Assembly: GCA_025451845.1 (NCBI GenBank)
Contig: JANWJS010000031.1
Location: 1 to 64,000 of the forward strand
Reading direction: 5' to 3'
Length of the DNA: 64,000 nucleotides
Source: Steroidobacteraceae bacterium
GTDB taxonomy: Bacteria; Pseudomonadota; Gammaproteobacteria; Steroidobacterales; Steroidobacteraceae
Both the position numbers and the translations under genes were made by a program. The notes below the pieces were generated by a model that ran no database searches, was not told where the DNA came from, and worked only from the letters and a program-made list of their open reading frames with translations. Shown here piece by piece: positions 1 to 9,673 of the stretch. How positions within the stretch are numbered: position 1 is the first letter of the stretch; every line of letters begins with the position of its first letter.

Positions 1-456
1 GAGGAGGCTGAGTACGACCCGCAGGCGGCCGCAATCGCCTCAGCGTACGTGTCCGTCTTCAACGATTACGTGCGCCGCACGCTCCATTACACGACGGACG
101 AGGCCTACCATCCCGAGATCGACAACAACTCGTGGGAGTTCAAGCACAAGCTCGCCGGCCAGGGCATTGCGCTGCCGATCTCGGTCAACGTCATGCCAGA
201 CCTCGCCGCGGCGATGAAATACAACCCCGGCCTGAAGATCTGCCTGAACGGCGGCTACTTCGACCTGGCGACGCCCTTCTACGAGGGCATCTACGAGATG
301 CATCATCTGGATATCCCCGCAAGCCTGCAGTCCAATATCGAGTATCACTATTACCAGTCGGGCCACATGGTCTACGCCAACGAGACCTCGCTGAAGCAAC
401 TCCACGACAACGTGGCGGCCTTCATCCGCAAGACCGACAACCAGGCAGGGGGATGA
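1..456 (+). CDS. S10 serine carboxypeptidase, C-terminal part (cut by window edge)
   Basis: The open frame enters at base 1 and ends at TGA 454-456, so only the last ~151 residues are present. The fragment matches the C-terminus of the next gene almost residue for residue: the NGGYFDLATPFYEG block with the family's catalytic Asp, and the SGHMVYAN block with the catalytic His. The Ser-bearing half lies outside the window. S10 enzymes remove C-terminal amino acids, usually at acidic pH; a signal peptide cannot be checked here. An internal GTG at 49 is a possible start codon, but homology runs upstream of it, so it is not the start. This gene and its neighbour look like a tandem duplicate pair. 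Confidence 0.85.
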   Translation, partial: EEAEYDPQAAAIASAYVSVFNDYVRRTLHYTTDEAYHPEIDNNSWEFKHKLAGQGIALPISVNVMPDLAAAMKYNPGLKICLNGGYFDLATPFYEGIYEMHHLDIPASLQSNIEYHYYQSGHMVYANETSLKQLHDNVAAFIRKTDNQAGG

Positions 457-458
457 TC

Positions 459-2237
459 ATGGGCACGATGCACCAGGCGCTGCTCAAGAAGGGTATCTCC
501 GCGGCCGCAGCCGCCACTCTATTTGCCCTCGTGCAAGGCTGCGCCATGCAGCCGACTCAGACACCGAGCTCGACCGACTATGCACCGTCGGATTCCGCGT
601 CGGCGGATGCACAAGCGGCCGACTCGGGAGGCGCCGGCCACAAGTCGACGCGGCGAGCCCATTGGTCGAAGGATCACGATCACGACAGGAATCCCTATTT
701 CCGCACCATCACCAGCACGACCTCAGGATCGGTGACGGTGGAAGGCAACGCCATTCGCTACCATGCGGTGGCGGGGCTTCTGATAGTGCACCCTAAGAGC
801 TGGAACGATGCCTCCGCCAAGTCCGACGGCGACGATCCGGCGCTGGGCTCCTCACACGAGCATCAGCCGCAGCACAAACCGCCCGAAGCGTCGATGTTCT
901 ACGTGGCCTACTTCAAGGATGGTGAGAAGCCCGGCGAGCGCCCGATCACCTTTCTCTACAACGGCGGCCCTGGATCCTCCACGGTCTGGCTGCACATGGG
1001 CGCGTTCGGTCCGCGCCGGGTAGTCACTGCGGATCATACCCATACCCCGCCCGCGCCCTACCAGCTCGCGAACAACGACTACAGCCTGCTCGATGCCAGC
1101 GACCTCGTGTTCATCGATGCGCCCGGCACCGGCTTCTCACGGGTGAAGCCCGGCGCGGAGAAGGACTTCTACGGCGCCGATCAGGACGTGCATGCTTTCT
1201 CCGAGTTCATCATGCAGTTCCTGGCGAAGTATGGCCGCTGGAACTCGCCGAAGTACCTGTTCGGCGAAAGCTATGGCACGCCCCGCTCGGCCAACCTGAT
1301 CAACGTCCTCGAAACGGACGACGATACAGACTTCAACGGCGTGATCCTGCTGTCGCAGGTCCTCGACCTCGGCAACTTGCCCGACCTCGTGAGCGTGAAT
1401 CCCGGGATCGATCTCGCTTACGAGCTTGCGTTGCCCACTTACGCCGCAACGGCGTGGTACCACCACAAGCTGTCGCAGGCGAACAAGGCGCTCGACCCGC
1501 TCCTCAGCGAAGTCGAGCAGTTCGCAATGGGTGACTACGCGGCGGCGCTGCGCGCGGGCTCGACACTGAGCTCCGACCAGCGCGACGCGATCGCCGCGAA
1601 GCTGCACGATTATACCGGCCTGCCGGTCAGCTACATCAAGAAGGCAAACCTGCGCATCGACGGCGGCCAGTTCGAGCACAGCCTGCAGGGCGACACCGAC
1701 GAGACGACCGGACGACTCGACTCGCGCTTTTCGGGGCCCTCAATCGACCCGTTGAGCGAACGCGCAGATTATGACCCGCAATCGGCAGCCCTCGGCTCAG
1801 CGTATGTATCCGCACTCAATAACTATGTCCGCGAGGATCTGCATTACGGGATGGCAATGCGTTACAAGCCGTCGGCACCGGTCTTCGAGACGTGGGATTT
1901 CCAGCACGCGCCCCCCGGCTCCGACACGCCGCTGCCGCAGGAGCTCAACGTGATGCCCGACCTCGCCAGCGCGATGAAGTACGACCCCGACTTAAAGATC
2001 ATGCTGAACGGTGGTTACTTCGATCTGGCGACGCCATTCTATGAGGGAATGTACGAGATGGCGCACCTTCCGATGCCGAAGAAGCTGCAGGCGAACATCG
2101 AGTATCACTACTACGAGTCCGGGCACATGGTGTATGCCCATATTCCCTCGCTGAAGGAACTGCACGACAACGTGGCGGCCTTCATCTCGAATACCAAGCA
2201 CCAGGCGGTCAATCAGCAGCAGAGCGATCAGCAATAG
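459..2237 (+). CDS. S10 family serine carboxypeptidase, probable lipoprotein
   Basis: A 592-residue exported peptidase. The N-terminus has a hydrophobic stretch ending in Val-Gln-Gly-Cys, a possible lipobox, then a low-complexity Ser/Asp/His-rich linker. NGGPGSS is the family's oxyanion-hole motif. The catalytic triad is visible as Ser271 in GESYG, Asp522 in NGGYFDLATP and His556 in SGHMVYAH. ATG 459 is chosen because AGGGGG (447-452) lies 6 nt upstream. ATG 453, which overlaps the previous stop as ATGA, is the alternative. It follows its paralogue directly, so the two are probably co-transcribed. The likely role is terminal trimming of peptides at the cell surface; the substrate is unknown. 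Confidence 0.9.
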   Translation: MGTMHQALLKKGISAAAAATLFALVQGCAMQPTQTPSSTDYAPSDSASADAQAADSGGAGHKSTRRAHWSKDHDHDRNPYFRTITSTTSGSVTVEGNAIRYHAVAGLLIVHPKSWNDASAKSDGDDPALGSSHEHQPQHKPPEASMFYVAYFKDGEKPGERPITFLYNGGPGSSTVWLHMGAFGPRRVVTADHTHTPPAPYQLANNDYSLLDASDLVFIDAPGTGFSRVKPGAEKDFYGADQDVHAFSEFIMQFLAKYGRWNSPKYLFGESYGTPRSANLINVLETDDDTDFNGVILLSQVLDLGNLPDLVSVNPGIDLAYELALPTYAATAWYHHKLSQANKALDPLLSEVEQFAMGDYAAALRAGSTLSSDQRDAIAAKLHDYTGLPVSYIKKANLRIDGGQFEHSLQGDTDETTGRLDSRFSGPSIDPLSERADYDPQSAALGSAYVSALNNYVREDLHYGMAMRYKPSAPVFETWDFQHAPPGSDTPLPQELNVMPDLASAMKYDPDLKIMLNGGYFDLATPFYEGMYEMAHLPMPKKLQANIEYHYYESGHMVYAHIPSLKELHDNVAAFISNTKHQAVNQQQSDQQ

Positions 2238-2269
2238 CTCGCGCGGGGTCGTCGAACTTCCGCGCGAGC
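2237..2269 (+). terminator. GC-rich stem-loop after the S10 gene
   Basis: A perfect 10-bp inverted repeat (GCTCGCGCGG / CCGCGCGAGC) with a 13-nt loop begins at the last base of the stop codon. There is no T-tract, only GCCTTCTT downstream, so intrinsic termination would be weak. It may instead protect the 3' end or slow polymerase before the oppositely oriented genes. Confidence 0.4.
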
Positions 2270-2279
2270 GCCTTCTTAG

Positions 2280-2487
2280 CTCGTAGCGCAGCGCGGGTAC
2301 CGGATGGGTCCGTGCCAGCGCAAACTCATTGCGTATACCGTGGCCCACGCGAGTAACAGGGCTGCCGCGCCGCTGCCAAGGAAGTACAGCGGATCGAGTG
2401 GCACCCGGTACCCGTAGCCCTCGAGCCAGCGGTGCAAGTAGAAATACGCTACCGGCCAGGCGAATAGGTTGGCCACGAGCACCGGAG
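2280..2487 (-). pseudogene. Decayed C-terminal tail of an FtsX/MacB-type ABC permease
   Basis: Read on the minus strand, this piece encodes VANLFAWPVAYFYLHRWLEGYGYR and a final transmembrane helix. It is the same sequence type as the last ~70 residues of the two intact permeases at 3991-8959. The terminal LAR..PVPALRYE signature is only found after a change of reading frame near 2340, and the normal stop after RYE is missing. Homology begins abruptly at PVLVANL, about 45 bp past the stop of the outer-membrane factor gene, with no start signal. It is most simply the remnant of a third permease copy left by deletion. Confidence 0.75.
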
Positions 2488-2531
2488 CGCCCGTAGCGCC
2501 GTCATTAAATGATGTCGTAGCACGGCGCGCC

Positions 2532-3998
2532 TCACTTCTCAGTCAGGAACTGCGTCCGCTCGCGCGCCGGCTCCTGCCAGCCGCCCCCGAGGGCGACATA
2601 CAGATGTACCGTCGCCTGCAGACGGGCGAGCCTCGCCTGGGCAAGCGCGTCCCTCGCCCCGAAGAGGGTCTGCTGCGCCTGCAGCACATTGAGGAGATCA
2701 GCCACCCCCTGGCGATACTGGAGCTCGGAGATCTGGAACGCCTCGCGGGCGGCGGCGACTTCCCGGCGCAGGTGTTGCTCCTCGCGAGCGTAGTTCCGCA
2801 CTTGGCCGAGCGCGCTCTCGACGTCCGCGTAGGCATTCAGCACGGCGCTCTGATAGCTCGCGACGAGTTGCTGCTGAGTGGCGTAGGCAAGATCCTTCTG
2901 ACCGATGAGCTTGCCGCCATCGAAGATCGTCTGGACCATCTGAGCGCCGGCATCCCAGAGGAAGCTCGGTCCGTGAAGCAGCGCGTTGGCCGCGGCGCTG
3001 CTGAAACCGGCGCTGCCGCTCAAGGCGAACTGCGGCAGGAACGCGGCCCGGGCCGCCTGCAGATTGGCATGCGCGGCCGCGAGGTTCGCCTCCGCCTCGG
3101 CCACATCGGGCCGGCGCAGCAGCAACTCCGATGGCAGGCCTGGCGCCACCTTTGGGAGTTGGATGGCATCCGCGCTGTGCGCCTGCACGGCGAGCCCCTC
3201 CGGCGGCTGCCCCAAAAGAACGGCCAGTGCAATCTGCGCCTCGAGCGCCTGCTCCTCGAGCACCGGAAGCTCCCCTCGCACGGCCTCAATCTGCGCCTGC
3301 TCCTGGGCGAGATCCAGATGCGAGGCTGTTCCGGCCCGGACTTTGAGCTTGACGATCTGCAGTATGCCGTCGATCGCGCAGAGATCCTCGTTGGCGATGG
3401 CGATCTGCTCGCGCAGGGCCAGGATGTCGAAATACGTGTTGGCGACGGCCGCAGTCGTCGTGAGGGCGACCGCCCGCTGCGCGAAGCGCGAGGACTTCAG
3501 CGCTTCCTGCGCGGAGTGGAGGTTCTCGCGCGAGAGTCCCCAGACGTCGAGCTCGTAACTCGCGTTGGCGCTGAGACCGAAAGAATTGCCGGTGAAGTCT
3601 CGCTGCCCGTTGCTCGACAAAGCGGCCTTCCCGACTCCTTGCCGGTTCGCTTGCGCCTCTGCATCGAGCGCGGGGAAGAGCGCCGCTCGCTGAATCGTCA
3701 CCTCCGCCCTCGCCTCCTGCAGACGCGCGGCCGCAACGGCGATATCACGATTGTTGGTTTGCGCCAGGCCAATGAACCGCGACAGCTCCGGACTATCGAA
3801 TTCGTGCCACCAGCCGCTCCGCGGCCACACCGCCGCGGGTGCCGCTACGGTTCCGACCAATGCCTGCGGGACGATCTGCGGCATCAGGACTTGTGGGGGC
3901 CGCGTGGCACAACCGGCCACGCAAGCCGCTGCCGCGACGCAGACTGCGGCAAGCTGCCATTGCCTGCTGGCCGCTCTCGAATTCCTTCCCTTACTCAT
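2532..3998 (-). CDS. TolC/NodT-type outer membrane factor lipoprotein of an efflux system
   Basis: A 488-residue protein with a signal peptide and lipobox (VAGC). Two outer-membrane-efflux repeats follow, with the family hallmarks EARAEVTIQRAALFPALDA and the second-repeat block LLRRPDVAEAEANLAAAHANL. These proteins trimerise into an outer-membrane channel plus periplasmic helical barrel and receive substrate from an adaptor and inner-membrane pump. The ATG at 3998 overlaps the stop of the upstream permease by 8 bases (ATGAGTAA), which argues for translational coupling and fixes the start over longer in-frame readings. It is the last intact gene of the operon. Confidence 0.92.
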   Translation of the reverse strand: MSKGRNSRAASRQWQLAAVCVAAAACVAGCATRPPQVLMPQIVPQALVGTVAAPAAVWPRSGWWHEFDSPELSRFIGLAQTNNRDIAVAAARLQEARAEVTIQRAALFPALDAEAQANRQGVGKAALSSNGQRDFTGNSFGLSANASYELDVWGLSRENLHSAQEALKSSRFAQRAVALTTTAAVANTYFDILALREQIAIANEDLCAIDGILQIVKLKVRAGTASHLDLAQEQAQIEAVRGELPVLEEQALEAQIALAVLLGQPPEGLAVQAHSADAIQLPKVAPGLPSELLLRRPDVAEAEANLAAAHANLQAARAAFLPQFALSGSAGFSSAAANALLHGPSFLWDAGAQMVQTIFDGGKLIGQKDLAYATQQQLVASYQSAVLNAYADVESALGQVRNYAREEQHLRREVAAAREAFQISELQYRQGVADLLNVLQAQQTLFGARDALAQARLARLQATVHLYVALGGGWQEPARERTQFLTEK

Positions 3999-6465
3999 AG
4001 CGCAGGGCGCGCACCGGGCTGGTCCGGGCCAGGCGCAAAGTGTTCGCATACACCGTCGCCCAGGCGATGATCAGCGCCACCGCACCTGCAGCCAGGAAGT
4101 AGCTGGGATTGAGGGTGATCCGATAGGCGTAGTGCTCGAGCCACCCGTGCAGGTAGGCATAGGCCAGCGGCCAGGCGACGACATTCGCGGCCACCACCGG
4201 AAGCGAGATGCGCCACAGCATCAGTCTTACGATGTCGCCGGTGCGCGCGCCGGAAATTTTGCGGATGCCGATCTCCTTGGTTCGCCGCTCGGCCGTGAAC
4301 ACCGCCAGGCCGAAGAGACCGAGGCACCCGATGAGCACGGCGACGGCCACGAAACCCGCAAAGATCGTCCCCTGTCTCTCGTCCGTCGCGAACTGCTCGT
4401 TGAATGCATCGGTCAGGAAGTACCGGTCCATTGCGGTTGTGGGAGCGATGGAGCGCCAGGCCCTGTCAATGAAGCGAAGTGCCTGGGGTAGTTGCACGGC
4501 GCGTACCCTCACTGAAAGGAATCGCTCCTGGCCGCTGTCCGGCAGATATACCGTCGGATCCGATTGCGAGTCTACACCGGCGATATTGACATCATTGAGT
4601 ACACCAATCACTTTGAGTCTTCCAAAGACGCTTCCTGTCGATAGCGTCTGTCCAACCGCCTCGTCAGGGGAGTAGCCGAGCTGATGCGCAGCCGTCGCGT
4701 TGATCATCACGTCCAGTCCTGACGTCGTCCCCGGCCTCTCCTTGTCTTCGGACTCCGTCGGCAACCGTCCGGCCACCAGCCGGATTCCATAGAGAGGCGC
4801 GAAGTCCGGCCCCGCACGCATGAACCGTATGCTCGTGCTTTGGGGAACCTTGTCTGACCGGACTCTCACATAAAACGAGTCCCAAAGGTCGAACGGCACG
4901 GTGTCCGACAGAGCCGTCCCCTCGATTCCGGGGCCGGAGCGCAGAATGCGCGCGAGACCCTCTCTGGTGTCGGAAGAAAGATTGAGGAGGTCGCGGAGCA
5001 CGACCACCCCATCGCGATCGAACCCGAGATCGACGGTACGCGCGTAGCTGATCTGGCGGAAGATGACTATTGCGGCGATTCCGACTGCAATGGACACCGC
5101 GAATTGGGAGACCACCAGCACCGATCGCAGCAGCCCCGAGCCGCTGCGCTCGCCGCTTCCCGACTTCAGCGCCGACCCGGCGCGGAATCCGGACAGTACC
5201 AGCGCGGGGTAGAGCCCGCTCAAGAGACCCACAGCCACCGCGCCGGCCGCCATGGCCAATATGACTCGCCAGTCGGTCAGATAATGCAATTCGAGCGGCT
5301 CGCCGAGGAACCGGTCGTACCCGGGCAGAAGGATCTCCGCGAGCGAGAGCGCGATGCCGAAGGACACGAGCGTTGTCACCACTGCCTCGGTGAGTATCTG
5401 CAGAGCCAGCTGGGTGTGCGTTGCCCCTGCGACTTTGCGTATGGCGATTTCGCGCGCGCGCAGAGTGGCGCGTGCCGTCGCAAGATTCATGAAATTGCTG
5501 CAGGCGACGAGCACGACGAGCAGTGCGATGACAGCGAACCCATATACAGTCGTACGGTTCCCTCCTGGGGTCATGCCACCGTATCTGTCGTTGTCCAGGT
5601 GGACGTCCCGGAACGGAATCAGGCTATATTTCTGTGCCACGCTGCCGCGGACATGCATGCCGAGATCCTTGAGATCGACGGAGGCGTCGAGGATCGGATC
5701 GAGCGCCGCCAGGACCCGAGACGGGCTGGCTCCCGGCGCGAGCTCCACATAGCCATGATCGTCGAGCGGGGCGCTCCAAAAGGTATTCTTCTCCAGCGGT
5801 GTAACCTCGTCGGCGCGCGACCTGTTGGGGACGATGAAGTCGGCGCTCAGCTGCGTTTCGTGCGGCAGGTCTCGCATCACACCCGAGACGGTCAGCGGGT
5901 GAGAGACCCCGTAGCAGGAAGCATCGTGCGGCGTGCAGAAGTCGATGAGCTTGCCGCTCACTCTCAGTATCTTGCCTATCGGATCCGCATCACCGAAATA
6001 TTTACGCGCCATGCTCTCGGACAGGACGACCGACTCCGGCTGACTGAGGGCCAGTCCCGGATCGCCGCGCAGCAAGCGAATAGGCAGAACCCGGAAGAAG
6101 TTTGCGTCGACAAAAGTGACGGTCTCGTGTCCCTTGAGATTGCCTGCCATGACGGTCATGTACTCCGGAACCACGTGGAGCACCGCCTTGACCTGAGGAA
6201 TCTTCTCGCCCATCGCCGTGACCACGGGAAATGGCGCGGCTGTACCGTGCAACGGCGGGTTGCCTGGCAAGCGATAGGTCAGCGCGAGCCGGTAGAGATT
6301 CTCCGTCCCCGGAATCCACGCATCGTAGGAAAGCTGGTCCCGCACGAAAAGCAGAATGAGAATGGCGCATGCGAGAGCCACGGACAGCCCCACCACGTTG
6401 ATGAAGCTGTAGAGCTTGTGGCGAACGAAGCCTCGCGCCGCCATCAGAAGGTAGTGCCGGAACAT
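3991..6465 (-). CDS. ABC transporter permease (MacB-PCD/FtsX type), second copy
   Basis: An 824-residue inner-membrane protein with an N-terminal helix, a large periplasmic MacB-like core domain (about residues 40-280), an FtsX domain of three helices, a second periplasmic domain and a second FtsX domain ending in RALRYE. FtsX signatures include LVACSNFMNLATARATLRAREIA and FGLAVFTAERRTKEIGIRK. Such duplicated-domain permeases form the membrane part of mechanotransmission pumps. It starts 7 bp after the preceding paralogous permease and overlaps the next gene. Two different permeases with one ATPase suggests a heterodimeric pump or two alternatives sharing an ATPase. Confidence 0.93.
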   Translation of the reverse strand: MFRHYLLMAARGFVRHKLYSFINVVGLSVALACAILILLFVRDQLSYDAWIPGTENLYRLALTYRLPGNPPLHGTAAPFPVVTAMGEKIPQVKAVLHVVPEYMTVMAGNLKGHETVTFVDANFFRVLPIRLLRGDPGLALSQPESVVLSESMARKYFGDADPIGKILRVSGKLIDFCTPHDASCYGVSHPLTVSGVMRDLPHETQLSADFIVPNRSRADEVTPLEKNTFWSAPLDDHGYVELAPGASPSRVLAALDPILDASVDLKDLGMHVRGSVAQKYSLIPFRDVHLDNDRYGGMTPGGNRTTVYGFAVIALLVVLVACSNFMNLATARATLRAREIAIRKVAGATHTQLALQILTEAVVTTLVSFGIALSLAEILLPGYDRFLGEPLELHYLTDWRVILAMAAGAVAVGLLSGLYPALVLSGFRAGSALKSGSGERSGSGLLRSVLVVSQFAVSIAVGIAAIVIFRQISYARTVDLGFDRDGVVVLRDLLNLSSDTREGLARILRSGPGIEGTALSDTVPFDLWDSFYVRVRSDKVPQSTSIRFMRAGPDFAPLYGIRLVAGRLPTESEDKERPGTTSGLDVMINATAAHQLGYSPDEAVGQTLSTGSVFGRLKVIGVLNDVNIAGVDSQSDPTVYLPDSGQERFLSVRVRAVQLPQALRFIDRAWRSIAPTTAMDRYFLTDAFNEQFATDERQGTIFAGFVAVAVLIGCLGLFGLAVFTAERRTKEIGIRKISGARTGDIVRLMLWRISLPVVAANVVAWPLAYAYLHGWLEHYAYRITLNPSYFLAAGAVALIIAWATVYANTLRLARTSPVRALRYE

Positions 6466-6472
6466 CGCCTTT

Positions 6473-8959
6473 CTACTCGTATCTCAGCGCACGGACCGGA
6501 TTCGCGCGGGCGAGCCGCAGCGTATTCCCGTAGACAGTCACCCAGGCGATCAGCAGCGCGGCCGTTGCGGCCGCGAGGAAATAGGCGGGACTGAGCGCAA
6601 TGCGGTAGGCGTAACCATCGAGCCACTGGCGCAAGTATGCATATGCGACCGGCCAGGCGATGAGGTTTGCGACGAGCACCGGCACCGATATCCGCCACAG
6701 CATGAGTTTCACGATGTCGCCGGTGCGCGCGCCGGAGACTTTGCGGATACCGATCTCCTTGGTTCGCCGTTCGGCGGTGAAGACCGCTAGGCCATACAGC
6801 CCGAGACACCCAATCAAAACCGCGACGATCACGAATACACCCAGCATCGCGCCCTCGCGCTCGTCCTCTTGATAAAGCTGGGCGAAGCTTCCATCCAGGA
6901 ACATGCGTTGGACCGCCACGGTCGGCATAAAAGCGCGCCAGGTTTGGTCGATGAAGTGCAGGGTCGGCGGGATCCGTCCGGGACGCAGCCGCACGGAGAT
7001 GTTCATCCCCCAGCTCGGGACGTACACATAGATCATGGGCACGACCGGCTCTCGCGCACCCTGCAGCTTGGCGTCGGCGAGGACGCCTACGATGGTTAGG
7101 TGGTTGTGGTTGTAGAGGATGCTCTTCCCGACCGCCTGCTGCGGGGTGAAGCCGAGCTGTCTCGCCGCCGAGGCATTGATGAGGAGGTCCCGACCCTCGT
7201 TGAGCGGATCACCGCCGGTGAAGAGCCCGATGCTGTTCAGGCGATCCGGGCCACGACCCACCGATAAGAGCCGGCCGGCGATCAGCCGTATGCCGTAGAC
7301 CCCGGGATAGTCGGGACCAATGACCGTCGTGTTGATCGTAAACTGTCCCGCTCGGCCGGGTACTTGGATCAGTGAGTTCGACTGACCCGGCAGGAACGGC
7401 ACGTAGCTTGAAAGACCCACTGCAGCAACGCCGGGGTCCGCCCGCAAAGCCTGGGCGAACGCCTCCTGCTTCTCGCCCACCAGGCGGCTGTTGCCCATGA
7501 TGACCACCACATCGTCGTGACGAAACCCCAGGTTCATGGCACGCGCGTAACGGATCTGACTGAAGACGACACCGGCTGCGATACCCATGCCGACTGAGAC
7601 CGCGAATTGCAGCACCACGAGCACGTTTCGCAGCCCTCGCGACCGGTGCGGCGTCGCCTCGCCGGCGCGCAAGCCCCCTATCGGCCGAAGGCCGGAAAGC
7701 ACCAGCGCCGGATAACTGCCCGCGACGAGACCGGTAGCCACGGCGACGCCGGCGAGCAGGAGCAGCAGCCGCAAATCGCCCGTATAGTGGAGCGCGATCG
7801 GGCGCTGCAGGAATTCGTCGAACAGCGGCAGCAGCACCTCCGCCAGCGCGAGCGCCAACATCAGCGATAGGAGCGCGACCAGTACCGCCTCACCGAGGAA
7901 CTGCAGGATCAGCTGTTCCCGGCCGGCGCCGAGCAGCTTGCGCAAGGCAATCTCACGCGCCCGCAGCGTCGCTCGGGCGGTCGTCAGATTCATGAAGTTG
8001 AAGCAGGCGATCAGAAGAGTCAGCATGCCAATGGCCGCGACGCCGTAGAGCGTGCTCCAGCTCCCGGGAGGTGTCGGATTGAATTGCCATTGCGAAGAGT
8101 TGAGGTGGACCTGAGTGAAGGGCGTCAGATGCGCCTCGTACACCTGGCTTCCCCGAACGTGGAAGCCCGCGTATCTCGACAGCACGGGTGTCACGTCCTG
8201 GTCGAAGATCGGCGCCACGGCCCGTGCCACGGCCGCCGGAGCGACCCCCTGGGCCAGTCGTACGTAGGCGAATCCATTCTCACTGAGCCAATCCTGCCGC
8301 GTGCTCTCCGGGATGGGATTCGCCAGGGAGGTCGTAGGAATGAAAGCGTCTCCGACCAGCTGGGTGTTGTGCGGCAGATCGCGCGCGACCCCCGTGACTC
8401 GGAGCGAGATCTGTGGGCATGCGGCGGCGGCGGCGGTGCAATTCCCCTCGGCGACCGTCACGGTCCGCCCGATGGGGTCGGCGTCGCCAAAGTACTTCCT
8501 GGCCACCGACTGAGTCAGGACCACGGACTGCGGCTGGCGAAATACCGAGCCGGCATCTCCCTTGACGAGCGGCAGCCGGATGATCTTGAAGAAGTCCGGG
8601 TCCACCACGTCGACATTCTGCGAAAACTGCCGACTCCCGCTCGTCAGCGTCACGTTCCAGGTATACAGCCTCGTCATCGCCGTCACCCCGGGAATCTGAT
8701 CGCGCATCACCGCCGGCATCGGGTACGGAGTAACGGCAGCCCGCATCGGCGCGCGGCTGGGAAGATGGAGTGTCAGCTCTACGCGATAGAGATTCCCAGT
8801 GTCGGGAATCCACTTGTCATAGGAAAGCTCGTCACGCATGAAGAGGACGACGAAGATGGCGCACGTCAGCCCGACGGCCAGACCGGCGACATTGATGACG
8901 CTGTACAGCCGGTGATGAACGACTCCGCGCACTGCGGACGACAGATAATGGCGCCACAT
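6473..8959 (-). CDS. ABC transporter permease (MacB-PCD/FtsX type), first copy
   Basis: An 828-residue paralogue of the next permease with the same architecture: helix 1, MacB-PCD periplasmic domain, FtsX domain (LIACFNFMNLTTARATLRAREIA), second periplasmic domain, FtsX domain (YGLAVFTAERRTKEIGIRKVSGARTG cut to its key region) and terminal RALRYE. The ATG at 8959 (MWRHYLSSAVRG) is chosen because family members start just before this first helix and it lies 10 bp after the ATPase stop. Longer in-frame readings run into the ATPase gene. The substrate cannot be deduced from sequence. Confidence 0.92.
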   Translation of the reverse strand: MWRHYLSSAVRGVVHHRLYSVINVAGLAVGLTCAIFVVLFMRDELSYDKWIPDTGNLYRVELTLHLPSRAPMRAAVTPYPMPAVMRDQIPGVTAMTRLYTWNVTLTSGSRQFSQNVDVVDPDFFKIIRLPLVKGDAGSVFRQPQSVVLTQSVARKYFGDADPIGRTVTVAEGNCTAAAAACPQISLRVTGVARDLPHNTQLVGDAFIPTTSLANPIPESTRQDWLSENGFAYVRLAQGVAPAAVARAVAPIFDQDVTPVLSRYAGFHVRGSQVYEAHLTPFTQVHLNSSQWQFNPTPPGSWSTLYGVAAIGMLTLLIACFNFMNLTTARATLRAREIALRKLLGAGREQLILQFLGEAVLVALLSLMLALALAEVLLPLFDEFLQRPIALHYTGDLRLLLLLAGVAVATGLVAGSYPALVLSGLRPIGGLRAGEATPHRSRGLRNVLVVLQFAVSVGMGIAAGVVFSQIRYARAMNLGFRHDDVVVIMGNSRLVGEKQEAFAQALRADPGVAAVGLSSYVPFLPGQSNSLIQVPGRAGQFTINTTVIGPDYPGVYGIRLIAGRLLSVGRGPDRLNSIGLFTGGDPLNEGRDLLINASAARQLGFTPQQAVGKSILYNHNHLTIVGVLADAKLQGAREPVVPMIYVYVPSWGMNISVRLRPGRIPPTLHFIDQTWRAFMPTVAVQRMFLDGSFAQLYQEDEREGAMLGVFVIVAVLIGCLGLYGLAVFTAERRTKEIGIRKVSGARTGDIVKLMLWRISVPVLVANLIAWPVAYAYLRQWLDGYAYRIALSPAYFLAAATAALLIAWVTVYGNTLRLARANPVRALRYE

Positions 8960-8969
8960 GACCGCGGCC

Positions 8970-9656
8970 TCAGACGGCCATGCGTATTTTTTCCGTGACG
9001 ATCCCACCGTCGAGGAGATTCACGATGCGGTGAGCATACTCGGCATGCGGACGCGAGTGCGTGACCATGATGATGGTCGTGCCCTCCCCGTTCAGCTCGG
9101 TCAGCAACTGCATCACCTCCTCGCCGGTTGCGGAGTCCAGGTTGCCCGTCGGCTCGTCGGCGAGGATGAGCTTCGGTCTCGAGACCACGGCGCGCGCGAT
9201 CGCGACGCGCTGCTGCTGACCGCCGGACAGCTGTTGCGGCCGGTGCTTCGCGCGGTGGGAGATCTTCATGCGCTCGAGCGCCTCGCGCACCCGGGTCCTG
9301 CGCTCGCGGGCCGGAACGTCCTTGTGATAGAGAAGCGCGAGCTCCACGTTCTCGAACACGTTGAGCTCATCGACCAGATTGAAGCTCTGGAAGATGAAGC
9401 CGAGGGTGTTCTTGCGCAGCTCCGAGAGCTGGCCTTCCGACCACCCGGCGATGTCCCGCCCCGCGAACCAGTATTCCCCCGATGACGGACTGTCGAGCAT
9501 GCCCACGATGTTGAGTAGGGTCGACTTGCCGCAGCCCGAGGGACCCATCACGGCGACGAACTCGCCGGCGGCGATCTCGAGATCCACGCTGCGCAGCGCG
9601 GTCGTCTCGACTTCTGTGGTGCGGTAGCTCTTCGTAAGACGTTTCAGTGACAGCAT
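8970..9656 (-). CDS. ABC transporter ATP-binding protein (LolD/MacB type)
   Basis: A 228-residue ATPase. Walker A is GPSGCGKST (about residues 38-46), the signature is LSGGQQQR, Walker B is [12 protein letters not shown] and the H-loop is VTHS. The motif spacing is that of the LolD/MacB/FtsE group, which powers FtsX-type permeases. The ATG at 9656 ([11 protein letters not shown]) is the natural start; a longer in-frame reading would overlap the adaptor gene. It lies between adaptor and permease genes, 17 bp from the adaptor stop, and almost certainly energises both permeases. Confidence 0.95.
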   Translation of the reverse strand: MLSLKRLTKSYRTTEVETTALRSVDLEIAAGEFVAVMGPSGCGKSTLLNIVGMLDSPSSGEYWFAGRDIAGWSEGQLSELRKNTLGFIFQSFNLVDELNVFENVELALLYHKDVPARERRTRVREALERMKISHRAKHRPQQLSGGQQQRVAIARAVVSRPKLILADEPTGNLDSATGEEVMQLLTELNGEGTTIIMVTHSRPHAEYAHRIVNLLDGGIVTEKIRMAV

Positions 9657-9673
9657 GGACTCATCCTGCGCGA

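Noticed and set aside
5104-6594. 496-codon plus-strand open frame opposite the second permease
   Set aside because: Shadow of the FtsX permease; no start signal or domain.
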